A stretch of 64,000 nt of DNA from NCBI RefSeq assembly GCF_014635905.1, contig NZ_BMDS01000005.1:148843-212842 (forward strand). Direction: 5' to 3'. Below, piece by piece: positions 40,724-49,720 of the stretch (position 1 is its first letter; each line of letters opens with the position of its first letter). A program made the position numbers and the translations under genes. The notes under the pieces were generated by a model. That model made no database searches, was not told where the DNA came from, and was given only the letters and a program-made list of their open reading frames with translations. Origin of the DNA: Limosilactobacillus caviae (GTDB taxonomy: Bacteria > Bacillota > Bacilli > Lactobacillales > Lactobacillaceae).

Positions 40724-41218
40724 ATGAAAGAATATGGAAATTTACTCATTAATTCAGTAATCCCTCTATTAATCTCTGGAATTAGTACCATAGGTGGAAT
40801 TTGGGGTGCAACTATTCAAGCTAAAAAATATGAAGACTCAAAACAATCTAAGGTAGAATCTTATCAAAAAATATTGGAGATAATTGAACCTATTAATGCT
40901 CTATATATTTTAATCCAAGATAGTAGGTGGGCGCATGCAAGAAATGCTTGTTTTGGTGGAGCATTGGATGATTTAGAAAATAAATTGCAATCAGGTACTT
41001 ATGTTTTGTTGGTCCCAAGGGAAGTATTAAAATCTACAAAAATCATATTGAATGAAATGGTTGAAATTGTAAATTTAGAAGAACAAATGAGTAAAATTAA
41101 ACCTCGTTACAACAAAAAATATAATCCAGATATCCTTGAGGTAAAAATGAAAAACTTATATATTGACTATAACCAATATATTTCTAAGATAAAGAAAAAA
41201 TATAGATTATTTAGATAG
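40724..41218 (+). CDS. Membrane-anchored protein of unknown function
   Basis: The 164-residue protein has one N-terminal hydrophobic helix (NSVIPLLISGISTIGGIWGA) and a charged, AT-rich-coded cytoplasmic part with several helices. It is flanked by terminators on both sides, so it is an independent unit, typical of a phage accessory (moron) gene. It could be a defence or exclusion protein; no family is recognised. Confidence 0.65.
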   Translation: MKEYGNLLINSVIPLLISGISTIGGIWGATIQAKKYEDSKQSKVESYQKILEIIEPINALYILIQDSRWAHARNACFGGALDDLENKLQSGTYVLLVPREVLKSTKIILNEMVEIVNLEEQMSKIKPRYNKKYNPDILEVKMKNLYIDYNQYISKIKKKYRLFR

Positions 41219-41232
41219 AGATTGATTAATCA

Positions 41233-41257
41233 AGTCAGCTTAACGGCTGGCTTTTTT
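41233..41257 (+). terminator. Intrinsic terminator
   Basis: AGTCAGC pairs with GCTGGCT (one wobble), loop TTAACG, followed by six T in all. Ends the membrane-protein unit. Confidence 0.88.
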
Positions 41258-41278
41258 GTTTGGAAAGGGTGATTTTTA

Positions 41279-41440
41279 TTGTTTATGAAATTTATTGCTA
41301 TGTTAATGGTTCCGGTTATGTTTATTGGAGCCCTATTAATTAAGCCGGCACTTATTGGCGTTGGCTTATTTGTTACATCGCTAATTGTCGAATTTTTAAT
41401 TATTTATTTAGTGACTTATATGCTAGAAGATCATTTATAA
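41279..41440 (+). CDS. Small two-helix membrane protein (53 aa)
   Basis: TTG 41279 lies 7 nt after AAAGGGTGA; an ATG at 41285 in the same frame is the alternative. The protein is almost wholly hydrophobic (MVPVMFIGALLI and IGVGLFVTSLIVEFLIIYLV) with a short LEDHL tail. Function unknown; the size is holin-like but position is far from lysis genes. Confidence 0.6.
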   Translation: MFMKFIAMLMVPVMFIGALLIKPALIGVGLFVTSLIVEFLIIYLVTYMLEDHL

Positions 41441-41460
41441 AATAGTTAGGAGTGACTGCA

Positions 41461-41646
41461 ATGTTTATTGAAAAAATGTCTTATACACCTGGAATGATTG
41501 ATGGATTACACCAAATGGTGATGATTTATAGTGTGCTGTTAGATTCTGCACGCAAGGAAGCAAAATCAGAGGTTGAAGCATATAAAATGGCAGATCATGT
41601 ATTTACTGACATCTTAAGCTCTAGCGAAAACGCCAAAGATAAATAA
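41461..41646 (+). CDS. Small unknown phage protein (61 aa)
   Basis: A helical 61-residue protein (MFIEKMSYTPGMIDGLHQMV then acidic). ATG 41461 has GGAGTG upstream; GTG 41452 overlaps that site. Followed by its own terminator. Confidence 0.55.
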   Translation: MFIEKMSYTPGMIDGLHQMVMIYSVLLDSARKEAKSEVEAYKMADHVFTDILSSSENAKDK

Positions 41647-41652
41647 TTTTAA

Positions 41653-41680
41653 GCCTGGTTATTATAACTGGGCTTTTTAT
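41653..41680 (+). terminator. Intrinsic terminator
   Basis: AGCCTGGTTAT pairs with ATAACTGGGCT with two wobbles, then TTTTTA. Confidence 0.82.
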
Positions 41681-41723
41681 GTAATTGGATATAGTTATGA
41701 AGATATAAGGAGATTAAATATCT

Positions 41724-41918
41724 ATGGAAGAACATGTAAAAAGATTAGTAGTTGAGAGAGATGAGCTTTCTGATAAGCTTAAAAAACTCTCAGAATTCAT
41801 GAAGAGCGATACTTTTAAGAAACTTGATGAAGATGACAAAATGATTTTGAAAATCCAAAAAGATTCTATGAAAACATATAAACGAGCTCTTGGCTTACGT
41901 ATCTATTGGGAAATCTAG
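41724..41918 (+). CDS. Small helical phage protein (crAss001_48-like)
   Basis: A 64-residue helical protein with RLVVERDELSDKLKKLSEFM and ILKIQKDSMKTYKRALGLRI, a pattern seen in a widespread small phage family (called crAss001_48-related). Function unknown. ATAAGGAGA upstream. Confidence 0.65.
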   Translation: MEEHVKRLVVERDELSDKLKKLSEFMKSDTFKKLDEDDKMILKIQKDSMKTYKRALGLRIYWEI

Positions 41919-41920
41919 CA

Positions 41921-42067
41921 ATGTATCAAACTAAACGATTTGGATTAGTTGCTAGCAAGCAAGAATACTTAATGCTATGTCGTGCTGAACACACAAGGAA
42001 ACGATTAGCAAAGAAAAAGCCGACAGGTCAACGCTTGTCGGCTTTTAAAGTACACAAAAATAAATAG
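41921..42067 (+). CDS. Small basic protein (48 aa) overlapping a terminator
   Basis: ATG 41921 is 2 nt after the previous stop. The 48 residues are strongly basic (RKRLAKKKPTGQR). There is no clear Shine-Dalgarno, and its 3' half overlaps a good terminator hairpin, so expression is uncertain. Confidence 0.4.
   Translation: MYQTKRFGLVASKQEYLMLCRAEHTRKRLAKKKPTGQRLSAFKVHKNK
42019..42046 (+). terminator. Intrinsic terminator
   Basis: GCCGACA pairs with TGTCGGC, followed by TTTT. It lies inside the small basic ORF, which ends 21 nt beyond it. Confidence 0.8.
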
Positions 42068-42084
42068 TTTTCCCTCTAATTCAC

Positions 42085-42116
42085 TTGACTTACGTACGAT
42101 ATAGTACTATTATAAT
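42085..42116 (+). promoter_or_regulatory. Candidate promoter with embedded palindrome
   Basis: TTGACT (42085-42090) and TATAAT (42111-42116) are 20 bp apart, longer than ideal. The perfect palindrome ATAGTACTAT (42101-42110) lies against the -10 and could be an operator. It would drive the small gene at 42138. Confidence 0.45.
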
Positions 42117-42137
42117 AAGTGAAAGGAGGATAGGAAT

Positions 42138-42278
42138 ATGGCAAAACATAAAAAGAAAAAGGAAAAGCAGAACGGCAAAGTTGAAGCTACAAAGTGGGCG
42201 GCAATAGCTGCATGGGCAGTGCCTGCTTATCCGATTGCAGAAACAATTAAAATAGTCGTTAAGCATTTCCTTAAATAA
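42138..42278 (+). CDS. Small basic/hydrophobic peptide gene (46 aa)
   Basis: ATG 42138 has GAAAGGAGGA upstream. The peptide starts with a Lys-rich stretch (MAKHKKKKEK) and continues with a hydrophobic helix (WAAIAAWAVPAYPIAETIKI). It resembles small membrane-active peptides; function unknown. Confidence 0.55.
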   Translation: MAKHKKKKEKQNGKVEATKWAAIAAWAVPAYPIAETIKIVVKHFLK

Positions 42279-42335
42279 ACGATAACAAAGGGTTGAGGTG
42301 AGAGCCTCGCCCGCTTTGCTATATTCTATTTTATC

Positions 42336-42440
42336 ATGAGTAAACAAGAAAAGAAGTATCGTAAAAGTATTAAACTTGCTTTGATTACTGGTGTAGTGGC
42401 ATGGATTGTCTATGGGGCTGTACGCGTATGGCTAGGATAA
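42336..42440 (+). CDS. Possible small membrane peptide (34 aa)
   Basis: ATG 42336 begins a 34-residue frame with a basic start (MSKQEKKYRKS) and one helix (LALITGVVAWIVYGAV). No ribosome binding site is visible, so support is weak. It overlaps the next gene by 13 nt. Confidence 0.35.
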   Translation: MSKQEKKYRKSIKLALITGVVAWIVYGAVRVWLG

Positions 42441-42649
42441 ACTTGAATACTCCAGATATTATGGATGCTAAAGAAGCGTCCATAATCTGGGGCCATGCTG
42501 AAAACTATGTAAGGAGAACTTACCAGCAGAACCCGGATAAATTTCCAAATGGTTCTATAAGAAAGTTTGGAAAGCAATGGATAGTTACTACCGAGGGAAT
42601 GGAAGCAATCACTGGTACTAAGGATCCGCGAAAACAGAATAACGATTAG
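42428..42649 (+). CDS. Helix-turn-helix domain phage protein
   Basis: A 73-residue protein. DAKEASIIWGHAENYVRRTY, followed by KFPNGSIRKFGKQWIVT, resembles the excisionase/MerR-like winged HTH of small phage proteins. ATG 42428 is used; an upstream ATG at 42401 lies in the preceding frame. Could be a regulator of late genes. Confidence 0.6.
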   Translation: MARINLNTPDIMDAKEASIIWGHAENYVRRTYQQNPDKFPNGSIRKFGKQWIVTTEGMEAITGTKDPRKQNND

Positions 42650-42739
42650 TACGATGGCGCCATGTGGTACATATCTATCAACTAGCTTATCTGTGAGTTA
42701 GGCGATAAGAGTGGTTGAATCAATTATGAGAGGTAAAGG

Positions 42740-43018
42740 ATGCATAGAAAATCATTTAAGAATGTAAAAGATCACTCGTTGATCATTGATGATGGTTGGT
42801 TTAATGCAATGTATAAAGATAAGATTGACGATCATCTTGGAATGGAGGCTGAGATCAGCTTTTTAAAGCAACCAGATAGTATTGATATTTTATTAACCAA
42901 TCTTTATTACCCTAATATGCGCCAAGGAACGCGGGAACAAGATGATCAACAGACGGTGTTCAAATTATCTAAAGAAAATGCAATAAAGCTACGAGATTAC
43001 TTAAATAAAGTTTTATAG
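42740..43018 (+). CDS. Unknown phage protein
   Basis: A 92-residue protein with no recognised motif (LIIDDGWFNAMYKDK, TVFKLSKENAIKLRDYL). Preceded by GAGAGGTAAAGG. The 90 bp before it hold a CTTATC/GATAAG hairpin. Confidence 0.55.
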   Translation: MHRKSFKNVKDHSLIIDDGWFNAMYKDKIDDHLGMEAEISFLKQPDSIDILLTNLYYPNMRQGTREQDDQQTVFKLSKENAIKLRDYLNKVL

Positions 43019-43094
43019 GCGAGGGAAGTAGTTTATAAAGGAAAACGTGCCAACGTGGCAAGATCCTGGTGCAACTCTGGGCGCCCTCATTACT

Positions 43095-43124
43095 AGCATC
43101 TGCAATTTGCAGGTGCTTTTTTTG
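43095..43124 (+). terminator. Intrinsic terminator before the methyltransferase
   Basis: AGCATCTGC pairs with GCAGGTGCT, loop AATTT, then seven T. The stretch 43040-43090 just before it also shows GC-rich pairings (TGCC/GGCA; GGTGC/GCGCC). Confidence 0.88.
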
Positions 43125-43149
43125 TACTCAAATTTAGAAGGAGCAAGTC

Positions 43150-43665
43150 ATGGAACTAAAAGAACTAACTGAAAAGACTTTGGTGTTATTTAATTCTAAG
43201 AATACAACTGAACTAATTAAGAAATTACCTAGTTATTGGAACGATGATGATACTAAAACCAAATTTAAGGAATTAGTCAGTGATTTAAGTATTGACTGGC
43301 TACAAAAGATTTTTCAGTATTATGAAGCGGACCGGAAAGGCAAGAAGCAGGACTATACGCCGACAACTCTGGCGAAGTTAATGGCAAACCTAGCTCTACG
43401 AAACAGTGAGAAACACATTACTGATATGTGTGCCGGCAGCGGAGCCTTGACTATTCAATGCTGGAACCTCAATCATGACATCGAAGCTGAGTGTCTTGAA
43501 TTTGATGAGAAAGTTATTCCGATCTTGCTATTTAATCTAGCAGTACGAAACATTAAAGCAACAGTTTATCAAATGGACGTATTACAGCAAGAAGTTACCA
43601 ATAGTTGGCAAGTAGTTGCAGGGGATGAATTTGGAAAGGTGATTGAAAATGGCAACAACGATTAG
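43150..43665 (+). CDS. N6-adenine DNA methyltransferase, N-terminal (SAM-binding) half
   Basis: A 171-residue protein. The first ~75 residues are helical as in type I HsdM N-termini; TPTTLAKLMANLAL leads to the SAM motif DMCAGSGALTIQ. It ends just after the part that precedes the NPPY motif, which is in the next ORF. The two are translationally linked (17-nt overlap). No restriction subunit or specificity subunit is seen nearby. Confidence 0.82.
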   Translation: MELKELTEKTLVLFNSKNTTELIKKLPSYWNDDDTKTKFKELVSDLSIDWLQKIFQYYEADRKGKKQDYTPTTLAKLMANLALRNSEKHITDMCAGSGALTIQCWNLNHDIEAECLEFDEKVIPILLFNLAVRNIKATVYQMDVLQQEVTNSWQVVAGDEFGKVIENGNND

Positions 43666-44629
43666 TAATCCACCATATAATATGAAATGGCAGCACCCGT
43701 TCTTTGCTCAATCACAAGAAAGATTTCTTCTTGGTGTGCCACCAGAAAGCAATGCTAATTATGCTTTTATCTTAACGGCGCTATCTAAACAGGATAAGGC
43801 CGTTTTCTTATTGCCTAATGGCGTGTTAAGTACTAACAACAAAGAAGAACAAGCGATTAAAGCAAGCCTAGTTGAAAAGAACTACTTAGAAGCAGTAATT
43901 AGCTTACCTGATCGGATGTTTGAAAGTACCAGTATTCCAACCTCATTACTAATCTTTAATAAGAAAAAGCAAACGTCAAATATCTTAATGGTTAATGCCT
44001 CTTCATTGGCAACAGAAGAAGTACGAGAACAACGAGGACAGGTTGGCAGCAAGTCACACACTAACCGTGTTTACAAGAAGAAGGTCAACGTATTAAGTAA
44101 CGATGCTATTAATAAGGTTATGTCGTTGTTAGACAAGCCAGCAGATGAGCCGGGCCTATCAAAAGTCGCTTCAATTGAAACCATTAAGGGACAAGATTAT
44201 ATCTTAACTCCTAATCGTTACATTGAGATGAAAAAGGAAACGGTTCAACACTCATCGCTTGAAAAGCTTGCTGAACAATTGAACCGAGTATCTGCTGAAA
44301 AGGGTGCCGTCAAGTTAACTATCAATAAGAAGATGGCTAGTGATCTTGGATTAATGCCATTGATTAAGTTACTTCAAGAAGGAGCACAAACCAGTAAAGA
44401 ATTGAACGAACAATTCAAAGACGATGGAATAGCGCTTAGCGATGAAAGCATTGTTACTTTGACTAACAGCAAGACTTTCAAGATTGAGGTTAAAAAGTGG
44501 GATAAGTTGCCAGCTATTGTTGTTATGTTTGCTCAGATGTGGAAGCAATTAATGATCACTTGCAATAACGAAGAGAACCGCTACTTAATGGAATTAAAGG
44601 ATATTATGCTTGAACGATACTTTGAATAA
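43649..44629 (+). CDS. N6-adenine DNA methyltransferase, C-terminal (catalytic NPPY) half
   Basis: The 326-residue protein begins MATTISNPPYNMKW, so the catalytic motif IV NPPY is at its very N-terminus. SNANYAFILTALSKQ and AVFLLPNGVLST follow as in HsdM-type enzymes. ATG 43649 has AAAGGTG upstream. Together with the previous ORF it makes a complete adenine methyltransferase, likely used by the phage to protect its DNA from host restriction. Confidence 0.83.
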   Translation: MATTISNPPYNMKWQHPFFAQSQERFLLGVPPESNANYAFILTALSKQDKAVFLLPNGVLSTNNKEEQAIKASLVEKNYLEAVISLPDRMFESTSIPTSLLIFNKKKQTSNILMVNASSLATEEVREQRGQVGSKSHTNRVYKKKVNVLSNDAINKVMSLLDKPADEPGLSKVASIETIKGQDYILTPNRYIEMKKETVQHSSLEKLAEQLNRVSAEKGAVKLTINKKMASDLGLMPLIKLLQEGAQTSKELNEQFKDDGIALSDESIVTLTNSKTFKIEVKKWDKLPAIVVMFAQMWKQLMITCNNEENRYLMELKDIMLERYFE

Positions 44630-44665
44630 ATAGAAGTTATTAGAAAGGTGGTGTGGTGATATGCC

Positions 44666-45505
44666 ATGAGTAAGATGGAAGAAGCTAAGGCTGATTACTT
44701 AGCTGGAATGAAGTATAAGGATATTGCCAAGAAGTACGATGTTTCTCTTAACACGGTTAAGTCGTGGAAAACAAGAAACAAGTGGCAGCGGAAGAATGCA
44801 ACCAAGAAAAAAAGTATGCACACAAAACCGGAGAAAGTTGCACCGGCATTACCGCCACCAGAATTACCAGATAGTGATGAGCTTAATGATAAGCAGAAAG
44901 CCTTTTGTCTGTACTATTTACAGCGATACAATGCGACTTGGGCTTATCAGAAAGCTTATGGTGGAAGTTATGAAAATGCTCTTGCACACGGCTCGAGAAT
45001 GGTAGGAAATGGTAGGATCAAGAAATACTTAGCTGAACTAAAAAAACAACAATCACAAGACCTATACGCGACCGCCAATGACATCTTGCTACGCTACTTA
45101 AATCAAGCGACTAGCAACGTTACTGATGTTCTATCGTTTAGGACAGAAAAGCATTTAGCCTATTATAAGGTACGCGATAAAAATGGACCTTATGAAGATG
45201 GCGGGGGGAACTTCCGCTATGTACCAAAGATTGACCCTGAAACAGGCGAACAGGCTTATTACTATACGAATATTGTTGAGTTAAAAGATAGTAGCGAGAT
45301 TGATACATCGAACATCAAGAGTATTCGAATTGATAAAGGTGAGCCTGTGGTTGAAATGGAAGATCGTCAGAAGGCAATGCAGATCTTACTTGATCGCTTG
45401 CCTGAGCCAGAAGTTAACGATGAAAGTACCAACTCATTACTTGCAGCACTTAGCAATGGTATGAAGAAGATATGGAGTGATAAAGATGGGGATAAAGACA
45501 GTTAG
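44666..45505 (+). CDS. terS: Terminase small subunit
   Basis: The 279-residue protein has an N-terminal HTH ([20 protein letters not shown]) that recognises the packaging start, a proline-rich linker, and a terminase_2-type domain ([35 protein letters not shown]). It overlaps terL. Confidence 0.92.
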   Translation: MSKMEEAKADYLAGMKYKDIAKKYDVSLNTVKSWKTRNKWQRKNATKKKSMHTKPEKVAPALPPPELPDSDELNDKQKAFCLYYLQRYNATWAYQKAYGGSYENALAHGSRMVGNGRIKKYLAELKKQQSQDLYATANDILLRYLNQATSNVTDVLSFRTEKHLAYYKVRDKNGPYEDGGGNFRYVPKIDPETGEQAYYYTNIVELKDSSEIDTSNIKSIRIDKGEPVVEMEDRQKAMQILLDRLPEPEVNDESTNSLLAALSNGMKKIWSDKDGDKDS

Positions 45506-46766
45506 ATTTAAGTTTACCCCGTTTAGTCGTAAACAACTTCAAGTGCTTAGCTGGTGGGCTAATGATGAATTAAAGGGTTATGAAGCTATTATTTGTGACG
45601 GCTCCGTTCGTGCAGGTAAGACAGTTGTCATGTCATTGTCGTACGTACTATGGTCCATGACCCAATTCAACGGTCAGCAGTTTGGAATGGCTGGTAAAAC
45701 AATTGGTTCATTTAGACGTAACGTGCTAAGACCATTGCGGAGTATGCTAGAAAGTGAAGGGTATGCTATTCACGATTCACGTTCGGATAATATGCTAACA
45801 ATCAGCAAGAATGGTCATACAAATTATTACTTTATCTTTGGTGGTAAAGATGAAGCATCACAGGACCTAGTTCAAGGTATTACTTTGGCTGGGTTCTTTT
45901 TTGATGAAGTTGCACTTATGCCGCAAAGTTTTGTTAATCAAGCCACAGCTCGTTGTTCGGTAACGGGTTCTAAGATGTGGTTTAACTGCAACCCCGAAGG
46001 ACCTTACCATTGGTTCAAGCTAGAATGGATTGACAAAATAAAAGATAAGCGAGCATTACGACTCCATTTTATGATGCAGGACAATCCGTCATTGGCACAA
46101 GAAACCATTGATCGTTATAACCGAATGTATTCTGGCGTGTTTTATCAACGCTATATTTTAGGCTTGTGGGTAATGTCAGAAGGTGTTATCTATGATAACT
46201 TCGATAAGAACAGCATGGTGGTTCACGATCTGCCGGAGCATTTTGAAAAGTATTATGTGTCTTGTGATTACGGTACACAGAACCCAACAGTATTTCTGTT
46301 GTGGGGACGCAATCATGGCGTTTGGTACTTAGTTAAAGAATATTATTACTCAGGACGTGCAACTGCTCACCAAAAGACAGATGAGCAATATTGCCAGGAG
46401 CTTAAGAAGTTTCTTGGCAATATTCACGCAAAGATTATCATTGACCCGTCTGCTGCTTCTTTTATTGCTGTGTTACGGAATAATGGTTTCCGAGTACAAA
46501 AGGCAAAGAATGATGTGGTAGATGGTATTCGTGTTACACAAACGGCGATGAACGAAGGCAAGATACTATTTAGCAATCAATGTCCTAATTTATTTAAAGA
46601 ATTATCCAGCTATGTATGGGATGAAAAAGCAGCTGAACGTGGTGAAGATAAACCAGTGAAAGAACATGATCACGCTTGCGATGCTATGCGTTATTTCGTT
46701 TACATGGTTATCCATAAAGGCTTCACTGCAAAGATTACCAAACGTCCACATGTTCGTGGTTTATAG
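45486..46766 (+). CDS. terL: Terminase large subunit (PBSX family)
   Basis: The 426-residue packaging motor has an ATPase domain with Walker [11 protein letters not shown], Walker [13 protein letters not shown], and a C-terminal RNase H-type nuclease with [11 protein letters not shown] and [12 protein letters not shown] 45486 fits GGAG better than GTG 45477. Confidence 0.95.
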   Translation: MGIKTVRFKFTPFSRKQLQVLSWWANDELKGYEAIICDGSVRAGKTVVMSLSYVLWSMTQFNGQQFGMAGKTIGSFRRNVLRPLRSMLESEGYAIHDSRSDNMLTISKNGHTNYYFIFGGKDEASQDLVQGITLAGFFFDEVALMPQSFVNQATARCSVTGSKMWFNCNPEGPYHWFKLEWIDKIKDKRALRLHFMMQDNPSLAQETIDRYNRMYSGVFYQRYILGLWVMSEGVIYDNFDKNSMVVHDLPEHFEKYYVSCDYGTQNPTVFLLWGRNHGVWYLVKEYYYSGRATAHQKTDEQYCQELKKFLGNIHAKIIIDPSAASFIAVLRNNGFRVQKAKNDVVDGIRVTQTAMNEGKILFSNQCPNLFKELSSYVWDEKAAERGEDKPVKEHDHACDAMRYFVYMVIHKGFTAKITKRPHVRGL

Positions 46767-46781
46767 AAAGAAGGTGTTTAT

Positions 46782-48275
46782 GTGGCTGTTGCAATTGATA
46801 GAGAATTACTTGGGGATGTTAACAAGCCAAATCTTGAAGCAATCAACTACGCTATTCGTAAACTGAAAGAACGGCAAGGCAGGTTGGATAAACTTGCTGA
46901 TTATTACAACGGAAATCAAGAAGTTAATAACCATCGCTTTGAGAACGCTAAAGTTAAAGCTTCTAACGTTATGATTAACCATGCTAAGTACATCACTGAT
47001 ATGAATGTTGGCTTTATGACTGGTAATCCGGTTAAATATACCGCCAAGAAAGGTAAGAATATTGATGATGTGTTAGAAGCTCTAGAAAAGATTGATATTC
47101 ATAAGCACGACATTGAACTTGAAAAAGACTTATCTGTGTTTGGGTATGGCTATGAATTGCTTTATCTTAAAACAATTGATCCAACTATTAGCATTGATGA
47201 GCTTGGCAATGAAAAGATTACTCCTAACACTGAATTGCGAGTAGAAGCCGTTGATCCGCGTGCCGCAATTGTTGTTACTGATGATACAGTTGAACACGAC
47301 CCTTTATTTGGTGTGTTTGTTCAAGCAAAGAAAAATTTGAGCGGACAGAATGATGGTTATAGTGTCACGGTCTACATGCCAAAAAAGATTGTAGAATATC
47401 GCACTGAAGTAGGAATGGAAGTATCGACAGATGATCAAATTGTTGACGAATACGATAACTTGTTCAATGCAGTTCCATTAATTGAGTATCGAAATAATGA
47501 AGAACGACAGGGTGATTTTGAACAACTAATCTCGTTGATTGATGCTTATAACCTCCTCCAAACTGATCGAATTTCTGATAAAGAAGCTTTTGTTGATGCA
47601 ATCCTTGTTACATTTGGCTTCGGATTAGAAGAGGATGAAGACAGTATTGAAGCGTTGAAGAATGGTGTTATTAATGCACCTTCTCGTGACGATGGGGCTG
47701 ATGTTGAATGGTTAACTAAGACTTTCGATGAAACACAGGTTAACTTGCTTAGCCAATCAATTGAAAATGATATTCACAAGATTTCATACGTTCCGAATAT
47801 GAACGATGAAAAGTTTATGGGTAATGTGTCAGGTGAAGCAATGAAATTTAAGCTGTTTGGGCTTGAAAATCTTATTTCAATTAAGAAACGTTACTTCTTC
47901 GATGGCTTGCACCGGCGATTAAAACTGATCCAAACCATCGTGAATATTAAAGGTGGCAATTCGGATGTTGATGGTTGTGATATATCGTTAACACCAAATA
48001 TTCCCGTCAACTTGTCTGATGTGGTTAATAACATTAAAAACGCTGACGGTATTCTTCCACGCAAGATTACTTATAGTTGGCTTCCACAAGTTGGGGATGT
48101 TCAAGAAGTTATTGATGAAATGGCTCAACAAGATGCTGATAACATCAGAAAGAACCAGCAAGCGTTACAACGACAAGATCCAGACCGTTTAGAATTGGAG
48201 GATAGCCAAGATGATTCGAGTGAAGATTCAAAAGAAACCAACCAAGACGATAATCAAAGCAAGCGGACACGCTGA
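46782..48275 (+). CDS. Portal protein (SPP1 family)
   Basis: The 497-residue protein forms the head entry ring. It has RFENAKVKASNVMINHAKYI near the start and NDEKFMGNVSGEAMKFKLFG in the stem/wing region, typical of SPP1-type portals. The C-terminal tail is acidic. Start is GTG 46782 with AGAAGGTG upstream. Its end overlaps the prp gene by 65 nt. Confidence 0.93.
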   Translation: MAVAIDRELLGDVNKPNLEAINYAIRKLKERQGRLDKLADYYNGNQEVNNHRFENAKVKASNVMINHAKYITDMNVGFMTGNPVKYTAKKGKNIDDVLEALEKIDIHKHDIELEKDLSVFGYGYELLYLKTIDPTISIDELGNEKITPNTELRVEAVDPRAAIVVTDDTVEHDPLFGVFVQAKKNLSGQNDGYSVTVYMPKKIVEYRTEVGMEVSTDDQIVDEYDNLFNAVPLIEYRNNEERQGDFEQLISLIDAYNLLQTDRISDKEAFVDAILVTFGFGLEEDEDSIEALKNGVINAPSRDDGADVEWLTKTFDETQVNLLSQSIENDIHKISYVPNMNDEKFMGNVSGEAMKFKLFGLENLISIKKRYFFDGLHRRLKLIQTIVNIKGGNSDVDGCDISLTPNIPVNLSDVVNNIKNADGILPRKITYSWLPQVGDVQEVIDEMAQQDADNIRKNQQALQRQDPDRLELEDSQDDSSEDSKETNQDDNQSKRTR

Positions 48276-48498
48276 GTATAGTGTAAAAGGCTCTGACATC
48301 GTCTGTGCTTCGTTTTCTACCTTATTAACTCATACGGTTAATAATTGTACTAACGTGGCTGTAAATGATGAGAATGGAACTCTGACAGCTGTATTTACAA
48401 ATAGTGAACACATTGAAGATAAAACTTTACTAAATGCGTTTGAGAACACAGTTAATCAGCTTGCGGAACAATACGGTCAATACATCACTGTTTTGTAG
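48211..48498 (+). CDS. prp: Prp-like cysteine protease
   Basis: A 95-residue protein of the ribosomal-processing cysteine protease (Prp) family. The catalytic pair is His in ASGHAEY and Cys in DIVCASFSTL. Host Prp removes an N-terminal extension (motif LNLQxFA) from ribosomal protein L27, and in Staphylococcus also processes phage capsid and scaffold proteins. This phage carries its own copy between portal and MuF, and three of its structural proteins carry the matching motif. TTGGAGGATAG precedes ATG. Confidence 0.9.
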   Translation: MIRVKIQKKPTKTIIKASGHAEYSVKGSDIVCASFSTLLTHTVNNCTNVAVNDENGTLTAVFTNSEHIEDKTLLNAFENTVNQLAEQYGQYITVL

Positions 48499-48508
48499 GT
48501 GAAAGCCT

Positions 48509-49573
48509 ATGAAAGTTGATAAAAACAAATTCAACTATTGGCAATTGCGAGACTTACAAGACGAACAGAAGAACCAGGATGAAGCAACTAAACGCCTAAA
48601 AGTTATTAATGCGGCGTATCAGAAAGCCCAAGCATATTTAAGCGACGAGGTTCAAAAGATCTATCGTCGCTATTTTTATGCTGACATTACTGCTGATGAG
48701 GTTGCAACAATCATGTCTTCGCACATCTCACCATCTGAGTTCGTAACCTTACAAGCGTTAGCAAGCAATATTGTCGATAAAGAAAGTAAGAAGGCTGTTG
48801 ATAATTACTTAAATCAATTAGCCGCTAAGAGCAGAATTACCCGACTGGAAGAGTTACAAGTCAAAGCGTATATAGTTGCTAAAAATGTTGGAGACGTTGA
48901 ATTGGATCAGAATATTAAATTGCATACTGATGTAATGAAAAGAACCTGGTCCGAAGTCGAAAAGCAAGGAGCTATATATGATAAAGCAAAAGATTACAAG
49001 CTTCCTAATAAAGCAAAACCAGCCTTAGAATCCAAAGAAAACAAAATCGTTATCAAGAATCCTAAGACTAACAAAAAGGTTGCAATGGTATCGATGGAAC
49101 AAGACGTACCAAAGTCGAAAATCACTGAAATACCTAATCGTTATGTGGAAGCGGCATTAAATTCCAGATGGGAAGGTAAAAACTTTTCATCACGCATTTG
49201 GGATAATACTGATAAGCTTGCTGAACGGTTGCAAGAATTGTTTACGGCTAAAGAGTTAAGTGAAATGGCTGAACGAGAAATGATTAAGCAAATTGAAGAT
49301 GAGTTTAATACAAGTTGCTTCAATGCTAGTCGATTAATCAGAACCGAAGCTAATTATTTTTACTCTAAGATTAAGCTTGATAGCTGGAAGAAACGAGGCG
49401 TGAAGCAATATCAGTTAATTGCTGTTCTTGATAGTCGAACCAGTAAGATATGTCGAGCAATTAATAATAAAGTTTTTAACGTATCTGATACAGTTATTGG
49501 TAAGAATGTTCCACCTTTGCATCCGTTTTGTCGAACTGTGCCGGTAATTTATTTAGGTAATAAAAAGTCTTGA
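48509..49573 (+). CDS. Minor head protein (MuF family)
   Basis: The 354-residue protein has a C-terminal MuF domain (LIAVLDSRTSKICRAINNKV, VPPLHPFCRTVPV) and a helical N-terminal part with IYRRYFYADIT. MuF proteins are carried in the head in small numbers and are linked to portal and DNA delivery. No toxin domain is fused to it. Confidence 0.88.
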   Translation: MKVDKNKFNYWQLRDLQDEQKNQDEATKRLKVINAAYQKAQAYLSDEVQKIYRRYFYADITADEVATIMSSHISPSEFVTLQALASNIVDKESKKAVDNYLNQLAAKSRITRLEELQVKAYIVAKNVGDVELDQNIKLHTDVMKRTWSEVEKQGAIYDKAKDYKLPNKAKPALESKENKIVIKNPKTNKKVAMVSMEQDVPKSKITEIPNRYVEAALNSRWEGKNFSSRIWDNTDKLAERLQELFTAKELSEMAEREMIKQIEDEFNTSCFNASRLIRTEANYFYSKIKLDSWKKRGVKQYQLIAVLDSRTSKICRAINNKVFNVSDTVIGKNVPPLHPFCRTVPVIYLGNKKS

Positions 49574-49640
49574 CCTAAGTAAGTCATGAAACTGCTTCAA
49601 TAATTGAATACGTGCGTGGGCTTGAAGACGCATATTTAGA

Positions 49641-49674
49641 AGTCACTGTGTAGAAATATGGAGTGGCTTTTTTC
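49641..49674 (+). terminator. Hairpin terminator before the scaffold gene
   Basis: AGTCACT pairs with AGTGGCT and is followed by TTTTTC. Upstream TGCGT/ACGCA (around 49614) forms another stem. The 147-bp gap between MuF and scaffold may tune the level of the head genes. Confidence 0.65.
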
Positions 49675-49720
49675 GTGCAGTCATAAATTCAAGTGTGCAT
49701 GGGTAGAAAGGATTATATCT

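Noticed and set aside
42090..42347. 85-codon minus-strand frame opposite the small-gene region
   Set aside because: It covers two small rightward frames with better ribosome binding sites, and its Cys/Leu-rich sequence is typical of a shadow frame.
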